The position numbers and the translations under genes were made by a program. A model generated the notes under the pieces. The model was not told the DNA's origin. It worked only from the letters and a program-made list of their open reading frames with translations, and ran no database searches. Shown in pieces: positions 1-5,025 of a stretch of 5,025 nt of DNA. The stretch is taken from contig WFOM01000004.1 in assembly GCA_015488075.1 (NCBI GenBank), forward strand, positions 1-5,025, read 5' to 3'. The stretch is from Helicobacteraceae bacterium (GTDB lineage: Bacteria > Campylobacterota > Campylobacteria > Campylobacterales > Sulfurimonadaceae). The stretch's first letter is position 1, and each line of letters starts with the position of its first letter.

Positions 1-392
1 GCATAAGAGTAAAGTTTGTTTAAAAAAGCCTCCATACTTTTTTGTCTAACAGGCGATAGGTGTTCTATGATGCCTAGTTTATGCAACTCTTTTGGATCAA
101 ACGATAGTAGTTCATCTACATCACAACCGCTAAATATATCCAAAAGCATTACAAGCATCCCTTTAGCTAGCTCACTTGTCCCTTCTGCTTTTAGGTAGAG
201 TTTACCATCTTTACACTCACCTACAAGCCAGGCAGGTGAAGCACACCCTTCTATAAATGTATCGTCATTTTTTTCACTCTCATCAAGAGTTGTGTGTTTT
301 TTACCAAGATCAAAAATATAGTCAAACTTCTCATCAGGGGTTTCAAATAGGTTTAAATCGTCTATGTATTGTTCTAGTTTCTCTTTTATCAT
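1..392 (-). CDS. sufE: SufE, sulfur-acceptor protein for SUF Fe-S assembly (partial, C-terminus off the left edge)
   Basis: SufE takes persulfide sulfur from the cysteine desulfurase SufS and hands it to SufB in the cytoplasmic SufBCD scaffold. Translating the minus strand from the ATG at 392 gives 130 uninterrupted codons, running off the window without a stop. The family signature is clear: GCASPAWLVGE at residues 49-59, with Cys50 in the position of the sulfur-accepting Cys51 of E. coli SufE. A helical C-terminal part containing HLSPVRQKSMEAF matches the HLTPSRSQGLEAM region of the E. coli protein. E. coli SufE is 138 residues, so probably only about ten residues are missing. An AAGG ribosome binding site ends 8 bases before the ATG and supports this start. 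Two further cysteines (60, 90) are not part of the known active site. The gene lies downstream of sufBCD on the same strand but behind a 221-bp gap, so it may have its own promoter. The family call is secure from sequence; sufS would be expected nearby but is not visible. Confidence 0.93.
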   Translation of the reverse strand, partial: MIKEKLEQYIDDLNLFETPDEKFDYIFDLGKKHTTLDESEKNDDTFIEGCASPAWLVGECKDGKLYLKAEGTSELAKGMLVMLLDIFSGCDVDELLSFDPKELHKLGIIEHLSPVRQKSMEAFLNKLYSY

Positions 393-396
393 GGTA

Positions 397-421
397 TGCA
401 CCTTTTTATTTATTTTAATAC
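397..421. repeat. 25-bp direct repeat, copy 1 (next to sufE)
   Basis: This stretch matches 491-515 at 24 of 25 positions; the only difference is A at 400 versus G at 494. Read on the minus strand it holds an AT-rich tract followed by AAAAAGG, which is the ribosome binding site of sufE. The duplication therefore covers part of the sufE leader. Such a pair around foreign-looking DNA is what a long target-site duplication, or recombination between slipped copies, would leave. Confidence 0.9.
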
Positions 422-490
422 ACCAAAAGAAGTAATTCTTTTGGCTACGCTAACGCTTAGTTCTCCTCGGCGGAGTGCCCACGGCGCCAT
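422..490. mobile_element. Candidate small GC-rich intergenic repeat element inserted in the sufE leader (non-coding)
   Basis: These 69 bp lie exactly between the two 25-bp direct repeats. One end holds a perfect hairpin, CCAAAAGAA (423-431), loop GTAA, TTCTTTTGG (436-444). From 444 to 496 the sequence is about 66% G+C by hand count, strikingly different from the AT-rich surroundings. That part contains two more short hairpins: CTCC/GGAG at 463-475, and GGCGC (483-487), loop CATT, GCGCC (492-496), the last running a few bases into the right-hand repeat. Hairpins, deviant composition and flanking direct repeats together suggest a small non-autonomous mobile element or a member of a dispersed intergenic repeat family. 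No transposase is present and no terminal inverted repeats join the two ends, so the mechanism is unknown. It could also be a structured RNA leader or a terminator-like element, but no T-run follows the hairpins on either strand. Confidence 0.5.
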
Positions 491-515
491 TGCGCCTTTT
501 TATTTATTTTAATAC
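491..515. repeat. 25-bp direct repeat, copy 2 (distal to sufE)
   Basis: This is the second copy of the repeat at 397-421, offset by 94 bp. On the minus strand it carries the same AT-rich tract and AAAAAGG. It therefore supplies a second, duplicated ribosome-binding-site-like sequence just ahead of an ATG at 490 (minus). The AT-rich tract also contains TAAAAT and TATTAA, which could serve as a -10 element for sufE transcription, but this is weak. Confidence 0.88.
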
Positions 516-528
516 GGCTTAGGAAACA

Positions 529-589
529 GGTTTTAGGGTTGAGTCAGTTATTGATAATTATTATCATAACAGAACTCAATCCTAAATCC
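529..589. repeat. 61-bp imperfect inverted repeat centred on the Fur-like site
   Basis: The arms are 529-544 and 574-589. They pair at 14 of 16 positions, and at 15 of 16 if a G-U pair is allowed in a plus-strand RNA. The centre is position 559, exactly the centre of the smaller perfect palindrome at 552-566, so the two structures are coaxial. The sequence between the arms and the inner palindrome is mostly unpaired. It begins 25 bp past the sufD stop. It could act as a hairpin at the 3' end of the sufBCD mRNA, but neither strand has the T-run of an intrinsic terminator immediately after it. Confidence 0.75.
552..566. promoter_or_regulatory. Putative Fur box (7-1-7 palindrome)
   Basis: TGATAATTATTATCA is a perfect palindrome of two 7-base half sites around one central base, and it equals the classic Fur 7-1-7 motif TGATAATnATTATCA. 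Fur with ferrous iron represses promoters carrying such sites, and suf genes are known Fur targets in several bacteria. The site lies 47 bp past the sufD stop and 160 bp upstream of the sufE start, so on position it would govern sufE and genes beyond it, not sufBCD. A possible minus-strand promoter overlaps it: TTGAGT at 579-574, a 17-base spacer, then TATCAA at 556-551. This placement is typical of a repressor site but is only a hand reading. Occupancy by Fur is inferred, not shown. Confidence 0.7.
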
Positions 590-612
590 TAAATCCTCCA
601 ATCTCAAATCTA
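578..612. repeat. Degenerate 7-bp tandem repeat
   Basis: Five consecutive 7-bp units can be read: AATCCTA, AATCCTA, AATCCTC, CAATCTC and AAATCTA. The first two are identical and the others drift. The array ends one base before the sufD stop codon and its left part forms the right arm of the 61-bp inverted repeat. It is telomere-like in look, but is probably just a short intergenic microsatellite. Confidence 0.6.
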
Positions 613-613
613 T

Positions 614-1783
614 TTAAAGTATCACATCCTCGCAAAAATGGCAAGTTGCTATACACTCAAGCTGCCCTTTTCCATAATAAACCTTTTCAAATGAATTGTG
701 AACGGCATTGACTACTTCATTCTCGCTCATATCATCTATAATCTCATTTGCAAATGCAAGGATAAGCATCTTTCTTGCCTCATCCTCGTTTATACCTCTT
801 GATCTTAGGTAAAAAAGCTGTGTTTCATCAAGTTCACCTATGGTTGAGCCGTGGCTTGCCTCAACATCGTCTATATTTATAACAAGTTGCGGTTTACTTG
901 CCATATATGCACCGTCATTTAACAAAACAGCTTTGGAGTTTTGATGTGCTTTTGAGCCAGGTGCGGTTGCATCTATCTTTATAGTTGCGTCAAATATACC
1001 TCTAGAACTATCTTGGAGTATAGATTTTGCAACCTGATTGCTTTTTGAATTTTTCTCCGTATGGTGCAGTCTTGATACTGTTCCCCTTTTTGCTTTTCCC
1101 ATAACATAAAGCAGATGTTTAGCATCTATATTTGCATCTTTTTCTATATAACTGTCAACCAAAACAAGACCGTCTGCATCACCATAGTCAAAACTGAAAA
1201 GTTTGACATTTGAACTCTCTTTCGCCTCTATAAAGTTGGAGTGTATCGGAGTATAGGTATCTTTGACTATGGTCTCATCTTTTACTATCTCTACATTTGC
1301 ATATCTGCCGGCTATAAGGTCGTATCCGTATAAAACAAAGCTTCCTTTTGCCTCACATCCTATAAATGTCTCATATATCTTTGCTGTTGTATTTTCTTTT
1401 ACATCTATCTGAATTCTGTAAGTTAAAAACGACTCTTTTGCTTCAAACCGGTGAAGTATTTTCAAATCTGTATCGTTTTGTATATCTATATGTATGATCT
1501 CATCGTTTATTTTGTGTGAAAAACGGTAAAGCTCGTCAAAGTGTTTGGATGAAACAAATCTCTCTTTTTTGTAACTCACAACTATATTTTTTGGTGCTTC
1601 AACAACCACTCCGTCAACAATTTTTAAAATTTTGGAGTCTTTTATATCCTGTTTTTGTTTTTGGACAGTTTTGTAGCTTTTGTCCAAAAGACTCTCTATA
1701 TCAAAATACCTGTAGCTTTCAGTTTTCTTTGTAGGCAACTTCAAATCCAAAGATGTTGCCATATCTTTTATAGACTCTTGCAT
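614..1783 (-). CDS. sufD: SufD, scaffold subunit of the SufBC2D Fe-S assembly complex
   Basis: SufD pairs with SufB and two SufC ATPases in the cytoplasmic scaffold that assembles Fe-S clusters; it is needed for iron entry and complex stability. The 389-residue protein has a variable N-terminal helical part (about 1-110), a long beta-helix core (about 115-310) and the C-terminal SufB/SufD helical domain that docks SufC. His311 in EASHGSTIGELDE corresponds to the conserved His360 of E. coli SufD. The following ETQLFYLRSRGINEDEAR resembles the equivalent part of SufB here ([17 protein letters not shown]), as expected for paralogues. The ATG at 1783 is one base past the sufC stop (TAA, T, ATG) with GGGGAG seven bases upstream, implying an operon with coupled translation. 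Unusual is the extreme C-terminus, CIATCHFC, with cysteines at 377, 381 and 384, which is not part of the core SufD fold as I know it. No truncation or frameshift is seen. Confidence 0.96.
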   Translation of the reverse strand: MQESIKDMATSLDLKLPTKKTESYRYFDIESLLDKSYKTVQKQKQDIKDSKILKIVDGVVVEAPKNIVVSYKKERFVSSKHFDELYRFSHKINDEIIHIDIQNDTDLKILHRFEAKESFLTYRIQIDVKENTTAKIYETFIGCEAKGSFVLYGYDLIAGRYANVEIVKDETIVKDTYTPIHSNFIEAKESSNVKLFSFDYGDADGLVLVDSYIEKDANIDAKHLLYVMGKAKRGTVSRLHHTEKNSKSNQVAKSILQDSSRGIFDATIKIDATAPGSKAHQNSKAVLLNDGAYMASKPQLVINIDDVEASHGSTIGELDETQLFYLRSRGINEDEARKMLILAFANEIIDDMSENEVVNAVHNSFEKVYYGKGQLECIATCHFCEDVIL

Positions 1784-1784
1784 A

Positions 1785-2534
1785 TTACGACTCCCCTAAA
1801 GCGGCATAACCCTCTTTCTCCAACACTTCGACAAGTTCACTTCCTGCAGTTTTTACTATTTTGCCGTCTTTTAACACATGAACCACATCAGGCTTGATAT
1901 AGTCAAGTATCCTGCTGTAGTGGGTTATAACCAAAAATGTTCTTTTGCCATCTTTTAGTTTGTTTATACCCTCGCTTACTGCTCTTAGTGCATCTATATC
2001 TAGTCCGGAGTCTATCTCGTCAAGTATGATAAAATCAGGCTCAAGAAGTAACATCTGGAGTGTTTCGTTTCTTTTTTTCTCACCTCCTGAAAAACCTTCA
2101 TTTAAAGACCTGTTTAAAAGTTCAGGCTTCATCCCGAGAAAATTTGCAGTCTCTTTTGCTTTTCTTAAAAACTCTGCCGCATTTAACTCCTCTTTCCCTT
2201 CATACTTTCTTTTTGCATTGACTGCAGTTCTTAAAAAGTATGCATTGCTAACTCCCGGAACCTCAACGGGATTTTGAAAGCTTAAAAATATCCCTTTAAG
2301 TGCTCTCTCTTCAGGTTCAAGTTCAGTTATGTCCTCACCTTTGTAAACTATGCTTCCATTTTCTATCTCTATATCATAATGACCCACTATAGCTTTTGAA
2401 AGAGTTGACTTACCTGCTCCGTTTGGCCCCATGATAACATGGACCTTGCCCTCTTGCAGTTCAAGGTTTAAACCTTTTAGTATCTTCTTATCACCTATAT
2501 TTGCATACAAATCTTTAATCTCAACCATATTCAT
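1785..2534 (-). CDS. sufC: SufC, ABC-type ATPase of the SUF Fe-S assembly complex
   Basis: SufC is a soluble ABC ATPase without a transmembrane partner. Two copies bind SufB and SufD, and ATP-driven dimerisation reshapes the scaffold during cluster assembly. Counting from the ATG at 2534 (249 aa), the motifs are: Walker [10 protein letters not shown] at 36-44, Q-loop Gln87, ABC signature FSGGEKKR at 148-155, Walker B FIILDE at 168-173, D-loop SGLD at 176-179 and switch His205. The sequence matches E. coli SufC (248 aa) nearly end to end, including [10 protein letters not shown] and [10 protein letters not shown]. The frame is open further upstream to an ATG at 2621, but that segment overlaps sufB by 90 bp and has no family similarity. 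The ATG at 2534 overlaps the sufB stop as ATGA; a second ATG at 2528 (247 aa, starting MVEIKDL) fits the family start equally well and has AGGA five bases ahead. Choosing between these two is uncertain; the function is not. Confidence 0.97.
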   Translation of the reverse strand: MNMVEIKDLYANIGDKKILKGLNLELQEGKVHVIMGPNGAGKSTLSKAIVGHYDIEIENGSIVYKGEDITELEPEERALKGIFLSFQNPVEVPGVSNAYFLRTAVNAKRKYEGKEELNAAEFLRKAKETANFLGMKPELLNRSLNEGFSGGEKKRNETLQMLLLEPDFIILDEIDSGLDIDALRAVSEGINKLKDGKRTFLVITHYSRILDYIKPDVVHVLKDGKIVKTAGSELVEVLEKEGYAALGES

Positions 2535-3964
2535 CCTACACTTCCTTCCAATGTTAATTCTAATAATGACCTCGCTTCTACCGCATACTCCATCGGCAAA
2601 TGTGCAAAAACATCTTTGCAAAAACCGTGAACTATCATGCTTACGGCATTTTCTTCATCTATACCTCTTTGTCTGAGGTAAAAAAGCTGTTCTTCACTTA
2701 TCTTTGTGGTTGTTGCCTCATGCTCAACCTTGGCATGTGAAGATTTGTCCTCCAGATAAGGGAAAGTATGGGCACCGCATCTGCTTCCTATCAAAAGTGA
2801 ATCACATTCACTGAAGTTTCTGGCACCAAAAGCATCTTTTCCTATTTTTACAAGCCCTCTGTAGCTGTTTTGCCCTTTCATGGCAGATATACCTTTGGAG
2901 ATAATCGTTGAGCTTGTATTTTTACCAAGATGTATCATCTTTGTTCCGGTATCTGCTTGTTGTGCCAATGTTGTAACAGCAACAGAGTAAAACTCACCGA
3001 CACTGCCGTCACCTTTTAATATACAGCTTGGGTATTTCCATGTTATAACAGAGCCTGTCTCAACCTGAGTCCAGCTTATCTTTGAGTTTTCACCCAGACA
3101 AAGACCTCTTTTTGTAACAAAATTGTATATACCGCCTTTTCCGTCTTTGTCACCGGGATACCAGTTTTGGATGGTTGAGTATTTTATCTCAGCATCTTTT
3201 AAAGCTACCAGTTCAACTACGGCGGCATGAAGTTGTGAGTCATCCCTCATAGGAGCTGAACAACCTTCATTGTAACTCACATAGCTTCCCTCATCTGCCA
3301 CTATGAGTGTTCTCTCAAACTGACCGGTATTTAGTGCATTTATCCTGAAGTAAGTTGAGAGTTCCATAGGACATCTGACACCTTTTGGGATATAGACAAA
3401 TGTTCCGTCAGTAAATACTGTAGAGTTTAGTGCCGCATAAAAGTTGTCATTCATAGGAACAACACTAAACATATATTTTTTTATAAGTTCGGGATAATCT
3501 CTTATAGCTTCAGATATGGAACAAAAGATTATGCCCAGTTTTTTAAGCTCATCCGCATAAGTGGTTTTTACCGAAACAGAGTCGACAACCGCATCAACGG
3601 CAATCCCCTGAAGCTGTTTTTGTTCCTCCAAAGGGATACCAAGCTTTTCGTATGCTTCCAAGATTTTTGGATCAACCTCATCCAGGCTTTTTGGTTTTTG
3701 TTTTGGAGCCGAAAAATATGATATAGCCTGATAGTCTATAGGCTCATACTCTACATTTGCCCAGTGAGGCTCTTCCATCTCAAGCCATTTTCTGTAGGCT
3801 TTGAGTCTGAGTTCTGTCATCCAGTCGGGTTCATCTTTTTTCTTTGATATAAATCTTATAACATCTTCATTTAAACCCGGCGGGACAGTATCTTGTTCTA
3901 TATCTATCTCAAAGCCAAGCTTGTAATCACCTGCTATCGCTTTGTCAATCTCCTCTTGTGCCAT
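2531..3964 (-). CDS. sufB: SufB, core scaffold subunit of the SufBC2D Fe-S assembly complex
   Basis: SufB is the subunit that receives sulfur from SufE and on which the nascent Fe-S cluster forms. The 477-residue protein is close to the E. coli length (495). It has the N-terminal region with [17 protein letters not shown] (44-60), a beta-helix core and the C-terminal SufC-docking domain ending LTLEGSVG, identical to the E. coli C-terminus. Cys387 in SECDSLLIG aligns with the essential Cys405 of E. coli SufB. His415/Glu416 in VEHEAT align with His433/Glu434, and Cys235 in NEGCSAP aligns with Cys254 of the proposed sulfur-transfer tunnel. All key residues are therefore present. The start at 3964 is backed by GGGAG six bases upstream. 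It is the first gene of the visible suf operon, reading away from the divergent sirtuin gene, and its stop overlaps the sufC start. Confidence 0.97.
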   Translation of the reverse strand: MAQEEIDKAIAGDYKLGFEIDIEQDTVPPGLNEDVIRFISKKKDEPDWMTELRLKAYRKWLEMEEPHWANVEYEPIDYQAISYFSAPKQKPKSLDEVDPKILEAYEKLGIPLEEQKQLQGIAVDAVVDSVSVKTTYADELKKLGIIFCSISEAIRDYPELIKKYMFSVVPMNDNFYAALNSTVFTDGTFVYIPKGVRCPMELSTYFRINALNTGQFERTLIVADEGSYVSYNEGCSAPMRDDSQLHAAVVELVALKDAEIKYSTIQNWYPGDKDGKGGIYNFVTKRGLCLGENSKISWTQVETGSVITWKYPSCILKGDGSVGEFYSVAVTTLAQQADTGTKMIHLGKNTSSTIISKGISAMKGQNSYRGLVKIGKDAFGARNFSECDSLLIGSRCGAHTFPYLEDKSSHAKVEHEATTTKISEEQLFYLRQRGIDEENAVSMIVHGFCKDVFAHLPMEYAVEARSLLELTLEGSVG

Positions 3965-4106
3965 AGCACTCTCCCGTAAATCTATAATTTTAGACTAATT
4001 CTACCACTTGATTATTAAAACAAATTTAGTATATTTTATAAACTTAAAATATTTAGTTTTCGGTATAATTTAGTGTATATAATCTAAAACAATACAAGGG
4101 TTTAAA
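3965..4106. promoter_or_regulatory. Divergent promoter region between sufB and the sirtuin gene
   Basis: This 142-bp, very AT-rich gap separates genes pointing away from each other, so it must hold both promoters. For the plus-strand gene, TATAAT occurs twice, at 4064-4069 and 4078-4083; neither has a good -35 hexamer, which is common in Campylobacterota, where the -35 is poorly conserved. For sufB (minus), candidate -10 hexamers are TAGAAT (4003-3998) and TAAAAT (3992-3987), both weak. The heptamer ATTTAGT appears three times (4024, 4051, 4068). I see no convincing Fur palindrome here, in contrast to the site upstream of sufE, and no clear IscR-type site. Confidence 0.6.
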
Positions 4107-4820
4107 ATGGCAAAGGCAGTTATTTTAAGCGGAGCAGGCATCAGTGCCGAGAGTGGTATAAAAACTTTCAGAGACAGTGGCGGGCTGTGGGATGAATATG
4201 ATGTTGAAGTTGTATGCAATTATGACAGTCTTGATAAAAACGAATCTTTGACTTTGGAATTTTATGACAAAAGAAGAGCAGAACTTGCAGATATAAAGCC
4301 AAATAAAGCACACATAGAGATAGCAAAACTTAAAAAAGATTACCCAAACGATATAGCCGTTATAACTCAAAATGTTGATGACCTGTTTGAAAAAGCGGGA
4401 CTTGATCGGGAAAAAGAGGTTATCCACCTTCACGGATTTTTACCTGAAATCATATGTAGAGAATGTGAAGCAATTTTTAACATAGGGTATAAATCGATTT
4501 ACGATTTTCATAACGGTTTTTGTCCAAAATGCGGTGCAAAAACAAGACCAAACATAGTTTTTTTCGGCGAGATGGCACCTATGTATGAAAAACTCAACAA
4601 AGAGATTCAAGACTGTGAAATTTTTGTAACCATAGGAACAAGCGGGAATGTTATAGGAGTAAACACCATAGCCGCTTTTTCAGACTACTCTATACTTAAC
4701 AACCTTGAGCCAAGCCCTGTCATAGATGAAAAACTTTTTGACGAAGTTTTATACCGGCCTGCAACAGAGGCTGTAGATATCATTGTTAGTAACATTAAGC
4801 AAAAATTAAACTCATTTTGA
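4107..4820 (+). CDS. cobB: Sir2-family NAD-dependent protein deacylase (CobB/SIRT5-like)
   Basis: Sirtuins remove acyl groups from lysines using NAD+, yielding nicotinamide and O-acyl-ADP-ribose; bacterial CobB regulates metabolic enzymes such as acetyl-CoA synthetase. The 237-residue protein has the NAD-binding GAGISAESGIKTFRDSGGLW at 9-28, QNVDDL at 88-93 and the catalytic His109 in HLHG. A zinc-ribbon follows with Cys117/Cys120 and Cys139/Cys142. FFGEM is at 152-156, the Rossmann GTSGNV at 177-182 and NLEPS at 199-203. FYDKRR at 52-57 supplies the Tyr53-x-x-Arg56 pair that marks class III sirtuins and favours desuccinylation and demalonylation (Tyr92/Arg95 in E. coli CobB). The stretch between GTSG and NLEPS is about four residues shorter than in E. 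coli. AAGGG ends six bases before the ATG. It is transcribed divergently from sufB, and the next gene starts 26 bp after its stop with no terminator between, so they may share a transcript. Family is certain; substrate preference is inferred. Confidence 0.95.
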   Translation: MAKAVILSGAGISAESGIKTFRDSGGLWDEYDVEVVCNYDSLDKNESLTLEFYDKRRAELADIKPNKAHIEIAKLKKDYPNDIAVITQNVDDLFEKAGLDREKEVIHLHGFLPEIICRECEAIFNIGYKSIYDFHNGFCPKCGAKTRPNIVFFGEMAPMYEKLNKEIQDCEIFVTIGTSGNVIGVNTIAAFSDYSILNNLEPSPVIDEKLFDEVLYRPATEAVDIIVSNIKQKLNSF

Positions 4821-4846
4821 TTAACATAGCAAAAAGGGGTTAAAAT

Positions 4847-5025
4847 ATGCAGTTGATTATAAATATAAACGATTCTGTTGCAGATAAAGTGTTATATATA
4901 TTGGAAAATTTAAAAAATGATGTTGAAATAATAAAAAAAGAGCCTTTGGATTTTGATCAAATCAGTGAAGAACAGATTAAAAAACTTAAACAGCTATCTC
5001 AAGATTATAAAAACGGGAATAAAGA
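4847..5025 (+). CDS. Small hypothetical protein, antitoxin-like (partial, runs off the right edge)
   Basis: From the ATG at 4847 there are 59 uninterrupted codons reaching the window end. AAGGGG ends seven bases before the start, a strong ribosome binding site. The N-terminus MQLIININDSVADKVLYILE followed by a hydrophilic section and a Glu/Lys-rich stretch resembles short antitoxins of the RelB/StbD type: a beta strand and helix for DNA binding or dimerisation, then a disordered acidic/basic tail that wraps a toxin. ISEEQIKKLKQLSQDYKNG looks like the toxin-binding helix and linker often seen in such proteins. No DNA-binding motif can be proven by eye and the partner gene, if any, lies outside the window. 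It starts 26 bp after the sirtuin stop, so read-through from that promoter is likely. The gene call is good; the antitoxin assignment is a pattern-based guess. Confidence 0.72.
   Translation, partial: MQLIININDSVADKVLYILENLKNDVEIIKKEPLDFDQISEEQIKKLKQLSQDYKNGNK

Noticed and set aside
16..198. Plus-strand 60-codon ORF at the left edge
   Set aside because: It is antisense to sufE, whose frame has a clear SufE signature and ribosome binding site; this ORF has no ribosome binding site or recognisable domain.
423..444. Perfect 9-bp hairpin as an intrinsic terminator for sufBCD
   Set aside because: No T-run follows on either strand and it lies about 170 bp past the sufD stop; it is better treated as part of the inserted element.
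578..612. CRISPR array
   Set aside because: The 7-bp units are tandem with no spacers and no cas genes are nearby.
2535..2621. N-terminal extension of SufC from an upstream ATG at 2621
   Set aside because: It lies inside the conserved 3' end of sufB in another frame, lacks family similarity, and the ATGA overlap at 2531-2534 gives a far better start.
1516..2676. Several plus-strand ORFs of 72-110 codons opposite sufD, sufC and sufB
   Set aside because: All lie antisense to strongly conserved suf genes and read as low-complexity Ser/Phe/Leu-rich shadows.
4008..4020. Fur box upstream of sufB (TGATTATTAAA-like)
   Set aside because: Only one half-site is partly matched and there is no palindromic partner.
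4125..4433. Minus-strand 102-codon ORF
   Set aside because: It is antisense to the conserved sirtuin motifs and has no supporting features.

Overview
The window is AT-rich and gene-dense, and looks like chromosomal DNA from a free-living, probably sulfur- or hydrogen-oxidising member of the Campylobacterota (Sulfurimonas/Sulfuricurvum/Sulfurovum type). That placement is an inference from base composition, codon use and the style of the proteins; no marker gene proves it. Most of the window is housekeeping: a SUF iron-sulfur cluster assembly locus on the minus strand and a divergent sirtuin-type NAD-dependent deacylase on the plus strand.

Layout, read left to right. Positions 1-392 (minus) hold sufE, cut by the left edge. 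Positions 393-613 are an unusually structured intergenic region. It holds a 25-bp direct repeat (one mismatch) flanking a GC-rich hairpin-forming insert, a perfect 7-1-7 Fur-box-like palindrome nested at the centre of a 61-bp imperfect inverted repeat, and a degenerate 7-bp tandem repeat running up to the sufD stop. Positions 614-3964 (minus) are sufB, sufC and sufD, transcribed in that order and tightly packed: sufB/sufC overlap by the four bases ATGA, and sufC/sufD are one base apart. Positions 3965-4106 are a short divergent promoter region. Positions 4107-4820 (plus) encode a complete CobB/SIRT5-like sirtuin. From 4847 to the right edge is the start of a small charged protein resembling the antitoxin half of a type II toxin-antitoxin pair.

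How the genes work together: SufB, SufC and SufD form the SufBC2D scaffold on which Fe-S clusters are built using ATP hydrolysis by SufC. SufE accepts sulfane sulfur from a cysteine desulfurase (SufS, not in this window) on its conserved cysteine and passes it to SufB. The Fur-like site lies upstream of sufE rather than of sufB, so iron control may act specifically on sufE and whatever follows it, or on an internal promoter. The GC-rich insert sits between that site and sufE; without it the Fur-like site would be about 66 bp from the sufE start instead of 160.

I found no clear novel multi-gene system. The most rewarding parts are the 393-613 intergenic region and the small gene at the right edge.
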